64,000 nt of DNA, taken from Pararhizobium gei. GTDB lineage: Bacteria; Pseudomonadota; Alphaproteobacteria; Rhizobiales; Rhizobiaceae. Shown piece by piece: positions 17,378 to 26,465 of this stretch. A program made the position numbers and the translations under genes. The notes under the pieces were generated by a model. It had not been told where the DNA came from. It ran no database searches and was given only the letters and a program-made list of their open reading frames with translations. Positions within the stretch are counted from its first letter, which is position 1. Each line of letters starts with the position of its first letter. The stretch lies in NCBI RefSeq assembly GCF_029223885.1, contig NZ_CP119409.1:4082501-4146500 (forward strand), read 5' to 3'.

Positions 17378-18033
17378 AGCTTTACGATTACATCCTCTCC
17401 CCCAGTTGTTACAAGGTGCGCCTGATGGCGGCGCTGACCGGCGTGACACTCGATATCCGCCCCGTGGATTTTCACCCTGGAGCCGAACACAAGGGCGCCG
17501 CGCTCCTGGCGCTCAATCCCGCCGGCTCCATCCCAATCCTTGAAGATGGCGATCTGATCCTGACCGAATCCTCGGCCATTCTCGTTTACATCGCGGTCAA
17601 GGCGGCACCGGAATGGCTTGCCGGCAGCCAGTCCGGCGAAGCCGCGCGCGTGCAGCAATGGCTATCCTATTCCAGTCGCCTGACCGCAAGCCTCGGCGGC
17701 GCAAGGCTTACAGAGATGTTGCTGCGGCCCGGCGATATCGGCGCACTGCAGGCGCAGGGGGTTCTTGCGCTCAGAGAATTGGAAGCGGGCCTGGTGGAGC
17801 AAGGCCTGCGCGGCATGCGCTTCCTGGCGGCGGACAGGCCAACGGTTGCCGATATTGCGTGCTTTCCGTATGTGGCGCTGGCGCCCGACGGCGGTGTCTC
17901 GCTCGACCCTTATCCCGCGATCCGCCTCTGGTCGCGCGCGCTGCGCAGTCTTGATCATTTCATCGAAATGCCCGGCATTCATCGGCTGCATGAATTGAAG
18001 CCCGAACCACATATTGAACCGGGCGAGGCATAA
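17374..18033 (+). CDS. Glutathione S-transferase-like protein (NdmE-like by context)
   Basis: A 219-residue GST with a thioredoxin-like N-terminal domain: 'LYDYILSPSCYKVRLMAAL', the cis-Pro segment 'GSIPILEDGD', the glutathione-binding 'LTESSAILVYIA' and a helical C-terminal domain ending in 'RPTVADIACFPYVALAP'. The ATG overlaps the preceding stop (ATGA), so it is made together with the oxygenase subunit. In the caffeine pathway the GST homologue NdmE is a structural partner needed by NdmC and NdmD, and I propose the same kind of role here. A catalytic glutathione role is the alternative. The catalytic Ser/Cys position (SPSC) is present. Confidence 0.85.
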   Translation: MKLYDYILSPSCYKVRLMAALTGVTLDIRPVDFHPGAEHKGAALLALNPAGSIPILEDGDLILTESSAILVYIAVKAAPEWLAGSQSGEAARVQQWLSYSSRLTASLGGARLTEMLLRPGDIGALQAQGVLALRELEAGLVEQGLRGMRFLAADRPTVADIACFPYVALAPDGGVSLDPYPAIRLWSRALRSLDHFIEMPGIHRLHELKPEPHIEPGEA

Positions 18034-18034
18034 C

Positions 18035-19414
18035 ATGACCGGCTATCTTCTGAAAAACTGCGCGGCAGTAGTGGTCGATGACGGCAAGGGGCCGGTCGTC
18101 CATCGCAACGTCGATCTCCTGACCAATGGGCCGGCGATCCAGGCGATCGGCGAAAACCTTGGGGCCCAAGCGCTGCCTGCCGGCACAACGATCCAGGATG
18201 CCAGCGGCTGGTTCGTCTATCCCGGCCTCGTTAACACCCACCATCATTTCTTCCAGTGCTTCGTGCGCAACCGCGCCGATCTCGACTGGACGAAGCTCTC
18301 GGTCATAGAGTGGCTCGACCGCATCTACCCGATCTTCTCGCAACTGAACGAGGAGTGCTTCTACCATTCCTCGGTCACGGCCATGGCCGAGCTGATCAAG
18401 CATGGCTGCACCACGGCCTTCGACCACCAGTATAATTTCCCCCGGCACGCAGGAAAGCGGCTGATCGACCGGCAATTCGAAGCGGCTCAGATGCTCGGCA
18501 TGCGTTTCCACGCCGGTCGCGGCGGTAACACACTTCCGAAGTCGCAGGGCTCCACCATCCCCGACGAAATGCTGGAAACGACGGACGAATTCATTGCCGA
18601 TTGCGCCCGGCTGATTGATGCGTATCAAGACCCCAACCCCTTCAGCATGCGCCAGGTGGTCGTGGCGCCGTGCCAGCCGGTCAATTGCTACCGTGAAACC
18701 TTCGTGGAATCGGTGGCGCTGGCGCGCGATCGGGATGTGATGATGCACACCCATGTCGGAGAGGGTGAAAGCCCGGTCATCCAGGCCCGCCACGGCCTGC
18801 GCACGGTCGATTATCTGGAAGAACTCGGCTTTGCCGGGCCCGATGCCTTCTATGCGCATTGCTGGGAACTGACTCATGACGAATTGAAAACGATGGCGGC
18901 AAGCGGAACCGGGGTTTCGCATTGCCCGGAGCCCGTCTATCTGGTCGGCGCCGAGGTCACCGATATCCCCGCCATGTCGGCCTTTGGCTTGCGTGTCGGG
19001 CTTGGCTGCGACGGCGCGGCCTCCAATGACAATTCGAACCTGATGCACTGCCTGCACTCGGCCTACATGCTGCAGTGCCTTGTCGCATCTACCCGCACCC
19101 ATCCCGTACCGCCTTCCGTTGACTTTCTGGGCTACGCCACGACGGGCGGCGCAAGCCTGCTCGGGCGGCACGATATCGGCCGGCTGGCGCCCGGCATGGC
19201 TGCCGATCTGTTTGCGATCGACACGCGCCGCATGGACTATGTCGGCACGCGGCATGATCCGCTGAGCCTGATCCCCCGCGTCGGGATCGGCATGGCCGCC
19301 GACATGACCATGATCAACGGCCGTATTGTTTGGCAAAAGGGTGAGTTTCCCGGGCTCGACGAAGCGAAACTGTTTGCCGATGCCGAGGCCGCACTCGCCA
19401 CTGCAAATTTCTGA
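18035..19414 (+). CDS. 8-oxoguanine deaminase-like amidohydrolase
   Basis: A 459-residue metal-dependent hydrolase of the TrzN/AtzA-like amidohydrolase branch. Visible metal ligands are the HxH pair His69 and His71 in 'NTHHHFFQC', a His in 'MHTHVGEG', a His in 'YAHCWELTHDE' and the Asp in 'GLGCDGAASND'. Overall it matches 8-oxoguanine deaminase, the cytoplasmic enzyme that converts 8-oxoguanine to uric acid, and related guanine or isoguanine deaminases. It begins one base after the GST stop. Next to a purine-type ABC importer and a putative purine oxygenase, a role in salvage or breakdown of modified purines is likely. The exact base is not proven by sequence. Confidence 0.85.
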   Translation: MTGYLLKNCAAVVVDDGKGPVVHRNVDLLTNGPAIQAIGENLGAQALPAGTTIQDASGWFVYPGLVNTHHHFFQCFVRNRADLDWTKLSVIEWLDRIYPIFSQLNEECFYHSSVTAMAELIKHGCTTAFDHQYNFPRHAGKRLIDRQFEAAQMLGMRFHAGRGGNTLPKSQGSTIPDEMLETTDEFIADCARLIDAYQDPNPFSMRQVVVAPCQPVNCYRETFVESVALARDRDVMMHTHVGEGESPVIQARHGLRTVDYLEELGFAGPDAFYAHCWELTHDELKTMAASGTGVSHCPEPVYLVGAEVTDIPAMSAFGLRVGLGCDGAASNDNSNLMHCLHSAYMLQCLVASTRTHPVPPSVDFLGYATTGGASLLGRHDIGRLAPGMAADLFAIDTRRMDYVGTRHDPLSLIPRVGIGMAADMTMINGRIVWQKGEFPGLDEAKLFADAEAALATANF

Positions 19415-19450
19415 TGTGATTTCTGAAAAACCGAAAAGGGAACCGACACC

Positions 19451-20548
19451 ATGAACAACCTGACCCGCCGAAATCTGATGAAGGCCGCCGCTGCCACCGG
19501 TCTCGCCGGCGCATTCGGCAGCCGCCTTGCCCACGCAGCCGACGAACCGCTCGGCATTACGCTTGTCATACCCTCGCCGGTTGGCGATGTCGGCTGGGGG
19601 CATGCCCTCGCCGCCGGCCTCGATCCCGTCAAGGCGGCCTATGGCGACAAGGTGAAAGTCACCATTCTCGAAAACATCCCCGAAGGCCCTGACGCCGACC
19701 GTATCATGAACAAGACTGTCGCGGACGGAAACAAGTTCCTGATTGCCGGTTCGTTCGGTTACCAGAACGGCGCGCTGCAGATCGCCCGCCGCGATCCGAG
19801 CGTCACCGTGCTGCACGCATCCGGCTTCCAGGTCGCCCCCAATTTCTCGCCCTTCGCCGCCAAATATTTCCAGGGTTCCTACCTTTTGGGCATGGCTGCC
19901 GCCGCGCTCAGCAAAACCGGCAAGCTCGGCTCCGTATCCGCCTTTGCGATCCCCGAACTGATCACCACCATCAACGCCTTCACGCTGGGTGCCCAATCGG
20001 TCAAGCCCGACATTGAAGTGTCGGTCGTGTGGGTGAATTCCTGGTTCGACCCCGCCAAGGAGCAGGAAGCCGCAAAAGCCCTGATCGCGCAGAAATGCGA
20101 CGTCATCTTCTCGAATGCGCAGGACACGCCCTCCGTCATCGCCGCCTGCGAGGAGGCCGGCGTCTATGCGTTCAACCTCAACTCCTCGATGAAGAAATAT
20201 GCGCCGAAAATGTATCTCGGCTGCGTTTCGACGGACTGGTCGCCCTTTTTCAAGGCCTCGGTCGATGCGCATTTCGCCGGCACGTTCAAGGGCGCCAACA
20301 CCTTCCTCGGTGTCAAGGAAAAGGTCGTTGAGGTCGTGGACTGGAGCCCGGATGTCCCAGCCGACGTTATGACCAAGATCAAGGACGTCGAGGCGAAGAT
20401 CGCAGATGGCAGCTTCTCGCCCTTCACCGGGCCGATCAGCAAGGCGGATGGCAGCGAAGCCGTGCCGGCCGGCACGGCCCTGACCGATGCCGAGATCGTC
20501 GCCCTCGACTGGCACGTCAAGGGCGTCACCACGCCGCTGCCGAAGTAA
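19451..20548 (+). CDS. BMP-family nucleoside/purine-binding protein
   Basis: A 365-residue substrate-binding protein of the basic membrane protein (BmpA/PnrA-like) family. The N-terminus has a twin-arginine-like motif (TRRNLMK) and ends in an AxA cleavage site near residue 30, so export may go through Tat. The mature chain shows 'PVGDVGWGHALAAGL', 'LIAGSFGYQN' and a late 'YLGCVSTDWSPFF'. Family members bind nucleosides or purines; several alphaproteobacterial ones accompany purine catabolic genes. It is followed three bases later by the ATPase gene and two permeases, giving a complete importer. Confidence 0.9.
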   Translation: MNNLTRRNLMKAAAATGLAGAFGSRLAHAADEPLGITLVIPSPVGDVGWGHALAAGLDPVKAAYGDKVKVTILENIPEGPDADRIMNKTVADGNKFLIAGSFGYQNGALQIARRDPSVTVLHASGFQVAPNFSPFAAKYFQGSYLLGMAAAALSKTGKLGSVSAFAIPELITTINAFTLGAQSVKPDIEVSVVWVNSWFDPAKEQEAAKALIAQKCDVIFSNAQDTPSVIAACEEAGVYAFNLNSSMKKYAPKMYLGCVSTDWSPFFKASVDAHFAGTFKGANTFLGVKEKVVEVVDWSPDVPADVMTKIKDVEAKIADGSFSPFTGPISKADGSEAVPAGTALTDAEIVALDWHVKGVTTPLPK

Positions 20549-20551
20549 GCC

Positions 20552-22075
20552 ATGTCCATCCCGCTCCTGTCGCTGCGCGGCATTTCGAAGAGCTACGGCC
20601 AGATCCATGCCAATCAGGCGATCGATCTGGACGTGGCTCCACAGTCGATCCATGCGATCCTCGGGGAAAACGGGGCGGGAAAATCGACGCTGATGAAGCT
20701 GATCTATGGCGTCGAACAGCCGGACGACGGAACCCTCGTCTGGGAAGGAGAGCCCTTGGACCTTGCCTCCCCTGCGGATGCCAGGCGCAAGGGCATCGGC
20801 ATGGTTTTCCAGCACTTCTCGCTTTTCGAGACGCTGACGGTGGTGGAAAACATCCGGCTGGTCGTTCCGGGGCGGAAGGCCGATCTTGAGGAAAAAATTC
20901 GGACACTCGGGCGGGAATTCGGCCTTGACGTGGATCCGCGCGCCCATGTGCACGCACTGTCCGTTGGCGAACGGCAGCGGGTGGAGATCGTCCGCTGCCT
21001 GATGACCAATCCGAAGCTGCTCATTCTGGACGAGCCGACCTCGGTCCTGCCGCCACAAATGGTGGAGACACTGTTCGACACCTTGCGCCGCCTGCGTGAC
21101 GGCGGCGTTTCCATCCTGTTCATTTCCCACAAGCTGGAGGAAATCCGGGCAATTTGCGACCGGGCGACCATTCTGCGGGGCGGGCGTGTCACCGGCGATG
21201 TCGATCCGCGGGCGCATGATGCTCATGACCTTGCCCGTATGATGATCGGGCGCGATATGCCGGCGCCGATGCCTGCCATTGCGCGCGCCTCCGGGGAAAA
21301 GCAGCTTGAGATCATCGGCCTCGACCACACGCCCGCCGATCCTTTCGGCGTGCCGCTCTCCGGCATCAGCCTAAAGGTGCGGGCCGGCGAAATTCTGGGG
21401 ATCGCCGGCATTTCCGGCAACGGACAAAGCGAACTCGCCGCGCTGATATCCGGCGAGACTTTGCTTGGCCCTGAACAGCGCGACCGGATTTTCATGATGG
21501 GAAAGGATGTCGGCAGGCTCGGTGCCGCCGCCCGCCGCAAGCTTGGTTTTGCCTTCGTTCCTGAAGACCGGCTCGGGCGAGGCGCCATCCCTGAAATGTC
21601 GCTTGTCCTCAACAGCCTGCTGACGGCCCATCCGCTCAAGCTCCTGCGGCACAGTCTTGTCGACAGAGCGCGCGCGACCGCCTTTACCGAGGAATGCATC
21701 CGCCAATACGATGTCCGCACACCAGGCCCGCAGGCCGAGGCGGGCAGTTTGTCCGGGGGGAACCTGCAGAAATTCATCGTCGGCCGGGAAATCATGCTCT
21801 CGCCCAAGCTCTTGTTCGTGGCGCAGCCAACCTGGGGCGTCGATATCGGCGCGGCGTCGGCCGTGCGCAGCCGGCTTGTCGCGCTGCGCAACGAGGGTAT
21901 GGCAATCCTCGTGATATCCGAGGAACTCGAGGAACTGTTCGAACTCTGCGATTCAATTCAGGTACTGCATCACGGAGCACTGAGCCGCCCACTTGTCACC
22001 CGAGAAACCAAACCCGAAGAGATCGGCCGATACATGATCGGGGTACAGCATTCGCCGGAAAAGGCGCACGCATGA
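20552..22075 (+). CDS. ABC transporter double ATPase, nucleoside type
   Basis: A 507-residue tandem ATPase of the simple-sugar/nucleoside class. Domain one has Walker A GENGAGKST, signature 'LSVGERQRVEIVRCL' and Walker B 'LLILDEPTSVL'. Domain two has the weak Walker A GISGNGQSE, 'LSGGNLQKFIVGREI' and 'LLFVAQPTWGVD', where Gln replaces the usual Asp-Glu; this degeneracy is normal for the nucleoside subfamily. The start lies three bases after the binding-protein stop and its own stop overlaps the next start (ATGA). Confidence 0.92.
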   Translation: MSIPLLSLRGISKSYGQIHANQAIDLDVAPQSIHAILGENGAGKSTLMKLIYGVEQPDDGTLVWEGEPLDLASPADARRKGIGMVFQHFSLFETLTVVENIRLVVPGRKADLEEKIRTLGREFGLDVDPRAHVHALSVGERQRVEIVRCLMTNPKLLILDEPTSVLPPQMVETLFDTLRRLRDGGVSILFISHKLEEIRAICDRATILRGGRVTGDVDPRAHDAHDLARMMIGRDMPAPMPAIARASGEKQLEIIGLDHTPADPFGVPLSGISLKVRAGEILGIAGISGNGQSELAALISGETLLGPEQRDRIFMMGKDVGRLGAAARRKLGFAFVPEDRLGRGAIPEMSLVLNSLLTAHPLKLLRHSLVDRARATAFTEECIRQYDVRTPGPQAEAGSLSGGNLQKFIVGREIMLSPKLLFVAQPTWGVDIGAASAVRSRLVALRNEGMAILVISEELEELFELCDSIQVLHHGALSRPLVTRETKPEEIGRYMIGVQHSPEKAHA

Positions 22076-23178
22076 ATATCTGGTCGATGGCCCCCAGTTT
22101 CGTCCGCCGCGAGCGCGCATCATCGGCCGCGACCGTGCTTGCGCCTGTTGTCGCGCTTACGGTCGCCATCATCCTCAATCTCGGCCTTTACGTCGTGATC
22201 GGCCGCGATCCCCTTGCCGTCATTCACGCGATGCTTCTCGAGCCATTCCTCTCCTTTGCGTCCTTTTCGGAAGTGCTGCTCAAGGCCGGCCCGCTCCTGC
22301 TGATCGCCCAGGGGCTGGCGATCGGCTTTCGGGCAAAGGTCTTCAATATCGGGGCAGAAGGCCAGTTCATCCTCGGCGCGATTTCCGCCTCCGCCATTCC
22401 CGTCTGGTTTCCGCAGGCGACGGGCCAGTGGATCTGGCCGGCAATGCTCCTGCTCGGCGCAATCGGCGGCGCGCTCTGGGCGTCGATCACCGCCTTCTGG
22501 CGGGTTAGGCTGAATGCCAATGAAATACTGGTTTCGTTGATGCTCAGCCTTGTTGCTGCACAGCTTCTGAACTACCTCTTGCTCGGCCCCTGGAAGGACC
22601 CGAACGGCTTCAATTTCCCGCAATCCGTGATGTTCCAGTACGATGCGATGGTGCCGACGCTGATTTCCGGGACACGCGTCAATGTTTCGCTTCTGATCAC
22701 GCTCGCCCTATCGCTGGCCGCATGGATCTTCATGCAGAAGAGCTTTGCCGGCTACAAGCTGCAGGTTGGCGGGCTTGCGCCCAGAGCTGCCGGCTATGCC
22801 GGCTTCAGCCAGAGTTGGGCAATCTGGCTCTCCCTGCTCATCGGCGGCTTTGCCGCAGGACTTGCGGGAGCGGCAGAAGTCGCCGGGCCGCTCGGCCAGT
22901 TGCAACGCTCGATCTCCACCGGCTACGGTTATGCGGCCATCATCGTCGCCTATCTCGGCGGCCTGCATCCGCTTGGGATCATCGTTTCCGCGCTGGTCAT
23001 GGCTGTCATCTATATCGGCGGGGACAATGCCATGGTCTCGGCCAATCTGCCGATCGCCGCCGTTCGCGTCTTTCAGGGCAGCTTGCTTCTGGCCTATCTC
23101 GTCGCCATTGCCTTCGTGCGCTACCGCCTGGAGTGGCCTCAAGCCGCCAGAAAGACCGTCCATCGGAGCCCGTCATGA
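22072..23178 (+). CDS. ABC transporter permease 1, nucleoside/purine type
   Basis: A 368-residue membrane protein of the BPD_transp_2 family. About nine or ten hydrophobic segments begin near residue 20 ('VLAPVVALTVAIILNLGLYV'). Family landmarks are 'FNIGAEGQFILGAI', 'NANEILVSLMLSLVA' and 'GYGYAAIIVAYLGGLHPLGI'. The start at 22072 overlaps the ATPase stop (ATGA), and the stop overlaps the second permease in the same way. It forms a heterodimeric channel with the product of the following gene. Confidence 0.92.
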   Translation: MNIWSMAPSFVRRERASSAATVLAPVVALTVAIILNLGLYVVIGRDPLAVIHAMLLEPFLSFASFSEVLLKAGPLLLIAQGLAIGFRAKVFNIGAEGQFILGAISASAIPVWFPQATGQWIWPAMLLLGAIGGALWASITAFWRVRLNANEILVSLMLSLVAAQLLNYLLLGPWKDPNGFNFPQSVMFQYDAMVPTLISGTRVNVSLLITLALSLAAWIFMQKSFAGYKLQVGGLAPRAAGYAGFSQSWAIWLSLLIGGFAAGLAGAAEVAGPLGQLQRSISTGYGYAAIIVAYLGGLHPLGIIVSALVMAVIYIGGDNAMVSANLPIAAVRVFQGSLLLAYLVAIAFVRYRLEWPQAARKTVHRSPS

Positions 23179-24086
23179 ATGCCATTGAGTTCATCATTTC
23201 CGGCATGCTCGCAGCCGCCACGCCCTTCCTTCTTGCCGCCCTTGGCGAGTTGGTGGTCGAGCGTGCCGGGGTCCTCAACCTCGGGGTCGAGGGGCTGATG
23301 GCCTTGGGCGCAGTGCTCGCCTTCATCACCGTCTATCACGGCGGCGGACATTTCTTGGGCTTCGTCGCCGCCGGGCTTGGGAGCGCTGCTCTTTCTCTGG
23401 TGTTCGCAGTCGTCGCGCTTGGATTTCGGGCAAACCAGGTGGCGACAGGCTTGGCAATCGGCATCCTCGGCCAGGGGCTCTCGGCACTTTTCGGGAAAAC
23501 CTATGAAAGCCTGACAGTCAAGGCGCTGCCCAAGCTCGCTTTTCCCTGGCTCTCTGACATTCCGGTCGTCGGGGGGCTCTTCACCCAGGACATCGTCGTG
23601 TGGATTTGCCTGCTAGCGACGCTTTGCATATGGGCGATGTTTACATTCTCAAAACTCGGTTTGATCATCCGCGCAGTCGGAGAAAACCCCAAGGCGGCCC
23701 ACGCTATCGGCTACCCGGTCGTCACCGTGCGGGTTCTGGCCATTGCCTTCGGCGGCGCCATGGCTGGTTTCGCCGGCGCCTACGCGGCGGTGATCTACAC
23801 CCCGCTTTGGGCCGATGGAATGATCGCCGGCCGTGGCTGGATCGCAATCGCCCTCGTCGTCTTCGGCACATGGCTCACCGGTCGCATATTCCTCGGCGCC
23901 TGCCTCTTCGGCGCCGTCTCGCTGATGGGGCTCGCAGCCCAGGCAACAGGAATGGACGTTCCCTCGCAATTGCTGTCGAGCCTGCCCTATATCGTCACGA
24001 TCATCGTGCTCGGCATCATCTCGTCAAACCGCCGCCTGCTGAAGCTGAACGGCGTCGCCTCGCTCGGCGAGCCCTTCGAGCGGTAA
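23175..24086 (+). CDS. ABC transporter permease 2, nucleoside/purine type
   Basis: A 303-residue second permease of the same family, with 'ERAGVLNLGVEGLMALGA', 'GFRANQVATGLAIGILGQGL' and 'GRGWIAIALVVFGTW'. ATGA overlap with permease 1 shows coupled translation. It is the last gene of the operon that begins with the Rieske protein at 15888. No clear terminator follows on the plus strand. Confidence 0.92.
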   Translation: MNAIEFIISGMLAAATPFLLAALGELVVERAGVLNLGVEGLMALGAVLAFITVYHGGGHFLGFVAAGLGSAALSLVFAVVALGFRANQVATGLAIGILGQGLSALFGKTYESLTVKALPKLAFPWLSDIPVVGGLFTQDIVVWICLLATLCIWAMFTFSKLGLIIRAVGENPKAAHAIGYPVVTVRVLAIAFGGAMAGFAGAYAAVIYTPLWADGMIAGRGWIAIALVVFGTWLTGRIFLGACLFGAVSLMGLAAQATGMDVPSQLLSSLPYIVTIIVLGIISSNRRLLKLNGVASLGEPFER

Positions 24087-24547
24087 GTTGCAACCCCCAA
24101 GGCGCACGTGAGGCCATCGGTATCTGGTTCTTGTGCAGGCTGCATGGCGTATCGTCCTTCGGAGCACTTACCGGCGAGAGCAGATAATGTTCCAGCGTGG
24201 ACGTCGGCACCCAGTCACAGTTCACCGCTTGGTCGGAACCACTGGAACACCTGCACCGTCCAACGAAGCGCCGCTCAGGCTTTCCGACAGGGCCGATAGG
24301 CGCTTTGCCGTATCCGGATCCATTGCCCATGGACCCTGCCCTACACTGCAGCACCGCCACGTCGCAGTCCGTTCACGCCGCCCCATGCCGTCATGGTCGG
24401 CCTCAGATGCCGAAGCCCGGAATCCCGCAGGGCCGCTGGCGGAAACTTCATCGAACAAAGCGGAACACACCCGTCCAGAATGGCTGAAAACATAAAAAGC
24501 CCCGTCATTGCTGACAGGGCTTTTGGTCTTACTTTCGAAAATAGCGG
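24087..24547. other. 461-base intergenic stretch between convergent genes
   Basis: Apart from the carD terminator at its right end I recognise nothing here. Open frames exist on both strands but have no ribosome binding site or family features. There is no tRNA-like fold that I can see. It marks the border between the accessory purine operon and the conserved core that starts with carD. Confidence 0.4.
24495..24524 (-). terminator. Rho-independent terminator of carD
   Basis: AAAAGCCCcGTC and GACaGGGCTTTT form a hairpin with one mismatch and a six-base loop. On the minus strand it ends in a T tract, 23 bases after the carD stop. Confidence 0.8.
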
Positions 24548-25117
24548 CTATGCAGCTTCTTCCTGGGTATCTTCTTCTTCAACCGTCTTGCCGCGCTTGG
24601 GACCCTTGGCAAGGTTGGTTTCAACGAGACGCACGGCTTCGGTTTCCGACATCTTGTTCACGGCGGCGATTTCGCGCGCCATGCGGTCGAGGGCGGCCTC
24701 GTAGAGTTGACGCTCGGAGTAGGACTGCTCCGGCTGGTTTTCCGCACGATAAAGATCGCGAACGACTTCGGCGATGGAAATCAGGTCACCGGAATTGATC
24801 TTGGCATCATATTCCTGCGCACGGCGCGACCACATGGTCCGCTTGACGCGCGCCCTGCCCTGGACCACCTTCAATGCACGCTCGACGAAATCCGTTTCCG
24901 ACAGCTTGCGCATGCCAATGCTGACGGCTTTGGCGACCGGCACCTTAAGGCGCATTTTATCCTTTTCGAAATCGATTACAAACAGTTCGAGCGTCATGCC
25001 CGCAACCACCTGCTCCTCGATTGTGACGATCTGTCCGACACCATGAGCCGGGTAAACGATCGATTCACCGGTCTTGAAGCCGTGGCGTGCTGAAGATTTT
25101 TTCTGCTGGGTCGTCAT
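24548..25117 (-). CDS. carD: CarD family transcriptional regulator
   Basis: A 189-residue RNA-polymerase-binding regulator. The N-terminal RID/Tudor-like domain begins 'FKTGESIVYPAHGVGQI' and the C-terminal helical domain includes 'MWSRRAQEYDAKINSGDL' and 'SYSERQLYEAALDRMA'. CarD/CdnL proteins bind the polymerase beta subunit and stabilise open complexes at rRNA and other promoters. The C-terminal tail is acidic (VEEEDTQEEAA). The start is uncertain: an ATG at 25117 matches relatives, while a TTG at 25126 lies closer to the AGGGAG site. Confidence 0.92.
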   Translation of the reverse strand: MTTQQKKSSARHGFKTGESIVYPAHGVGQIVTIEEQVVAGMTLELFVIDFEKDKMRLKVPVAKAVSIGMRKLSETDFVERALKVVQGRARVKRTMWSRRAQEYDAKINSGDLISIAEVVRDLYRAENQPEQSYSERQLYEAALDRMAREIAAVNKMSETEAVRLVETNLAKGPKRGKTVEEEDTQEEAA

Positions 25118-25524
25118 TCGTTTCAAAAACTCCCTGTTACGCTCCCGGGCTCTGCCGGGGCCGGGTCAGTCAGGCCCGGAATGGACGGGGACACCGTCGG
25201 GTGACTCCATGCTGATCCGTGCCAACGGTCGTCAAATCAATCTTCTGCGGGGCGATCACACACAAGCAACAGACGTTGCGTATTTGGGGTCAGCCGCGCC
25301 TTGGGATTGTTTTGCTTTCGTGATGGTTTTCGGACGCATGTTTGCGTCGTGGTGTGGATCAGTTTTTAGACCCTATCACAAAAATCTGCAGAAATCAATA
25401 ATTTGCTTTACAACAGCAAACGACTCTCACCCGTCCGGCAGGGACATGGTTAAGCCGCAATTCCCCAAATTTCGCCACTTTCCAGAAGGCGCTTTGCCCT
25501 CCCGAAAATCACATGCCCTTAGGG
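25118..25524. other. 407-base intergenic stretch upstream of carD
   Basis: It must contain the carD promoter and leader, with AGGGAG near 25130 on the minus strand, and the 3' end of the ferredoxin transcript. I see no gene: the longest plus-strand frame (25074-25619) runs through carD and ferredoxin sequence and has no ribosome binding site. An AT-rich block lies near 25370-25420. Confidence 0.4.
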
Positions 25525-25863
25525 TCAATCGCCTTTTCCAGGCTCCGGCGAAAAGTATTTCTCGTACTTGCCCTCTATCCCGTCCATCTCTTTGGCTTCC
25601 GGCAAGGGATCGCGCTTGATCGTTATGTTCGGCCATTGCGTGGAAAAATCGGCATTCACCTTCAGCCACATGTCGAGACCCGGCTCGGTGTCCGGCTTGA
25701 TCGCGCCGGCCGGACATTCGGGCTCGCAAACGCCGCAATCGATGCATTCGTCGGGATGAATGACCAGAAAATTCTCGCCTTCGTAGAAGCAATCCACCGG
25801 GCACACTTCCACGCAATCGGTATATTTGCAGCGCACGCAATTGTCTGTCACGACATACGTCAT
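25525..25863 (-). CDS. fdxA: Ferredoxin FdxA (7Fe type)
   Basis: A 112-residue seven-iron ferredoxin. The first cluster region reads '[17 protein letters not shown]' and the second '[12 protein letters not shown]', the FdxA pattern for one [3Fe-4S] and one [4Fe-4S] cluster. The C-terminal 50 residues ([18 protein letters not shown]) are the usual alphaproteobacterial extension. The start at 25863 gives MTYVVTDNC as in relatives, with GGAG about seven bases upstream. It lies downstream of the S4 protein and helicase genes on the same strand. It could serve general electron transfer; no partner is encoded next to it. Confidence 0.94.
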   Translation of the reverse strand: MTYVVTDNCVRCKYTDCVEVCPVDCFYEGENFLVIHPDECIDCGVCEPECPAGAIKPDTEPGLDMWLKVNADFSTQWPNITIKRDPLPEAKEMDGIEGKYEKYFSPEPGKGD

Positions 25864-26052
25864 GAGGTACTCCAGCGATGTCACAATCGGATGGCGGAGA
25901 TGGACGGGACGCCCGCCGGCCGCTTACGTTCGGTATATCAGCAGCCCCGCGTCATCGCGATCCGCTGCCGGGTGAGTGCGTGAGGTAAAGGCTTTGCAGG
26001 ACCATTGCAAGGATTATCCATGCGCCGAAACCCCTTCTGGCAAGACAGTTTT

Positions 26053-26463
26053 CTAATCCGTTTCCCAGTCCGGCCGCAGCCGGTCCACGTCGCGCCGTTC
26101 CTTTTTCGTCGGCCGCCCGGCGCCGCGTTCACGGGTCGCCTGTTCGAAGGCGGTCGGCTTTTCACGCGAGGCCGGCGGCGTCATGTCTTCGTAAAGCAGC
26201 TTCGCCTCTTCAAAGGGACCACGCCGCGTACCGGCTTGCAGCACCCGCGCGACAAAAGTGTGCCGATCGAGCGAAAGGGAGACGACATCTCCGAATTTCA
26301 GCAGAAAGGACGGCTGGGTGACGCGTGCGTCGTTAACACGGACATCCCCTTTCTCGATCGCCTTCTGGGCGATCGAGCGCGATTTCTGCAGGCGGGTAAA
26401 AAACAGCCATTTGTCCAGACGCTGGCGAAGGGCCGGCAACGGGGGAAGCTGCGTCTCGCTCAT
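26053..26463 (-). CDS. S4-domain RNA-binding protein (Hsp15-like)
   Basis: A 136-residue basic protein with an S4 domain at about 10-75: 'RLDKWLFFTRLQKSRSIAQK', 'GDVRVNDARVTQPS', 'LKFGDVVSLSL'. The C-terminus is charged and Arg/Lys-rich (RPTKKERRDVDRLRPDW). It resembles Hsp15, which binds stalled 50S subunits carrying nascent chains. The ATG lies two bases after the helicase stop, so the two are almost certainly co-translated and may act on RNA together. Confidence 0.88.
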   Translation of the reverse strand: MSETQLPPLPALRQRLDKWLFFTRLQKSRSIAQKAIEKGDVRVNDARVTQPSFLLKFGDVVSLSLDRHTFVARVLQAGTRRGPFEEAKLLYEDMTPPASREKPTAFEQATRERGAGRPTKKERRDVDRLRPDWETD

Positions 26464-26465
26464 GC

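Noticed and set aside
17960..21328. Very long open frame (over 1100 codons) on the minus strand
   Set aside because: It lies antisense to the amidohydrolase, BMP and ATPase genes, has no ribosome binding site and reads as low-information Arg/Gly/His-rich protein. High-GC third positions of the sense genes produce such shadows.
24087..24494. Possible small genes between the purine operon and carD
   Set aside because: Several short overlapping frames on both strands but none with a ribosome binding site or recognisable protein features.
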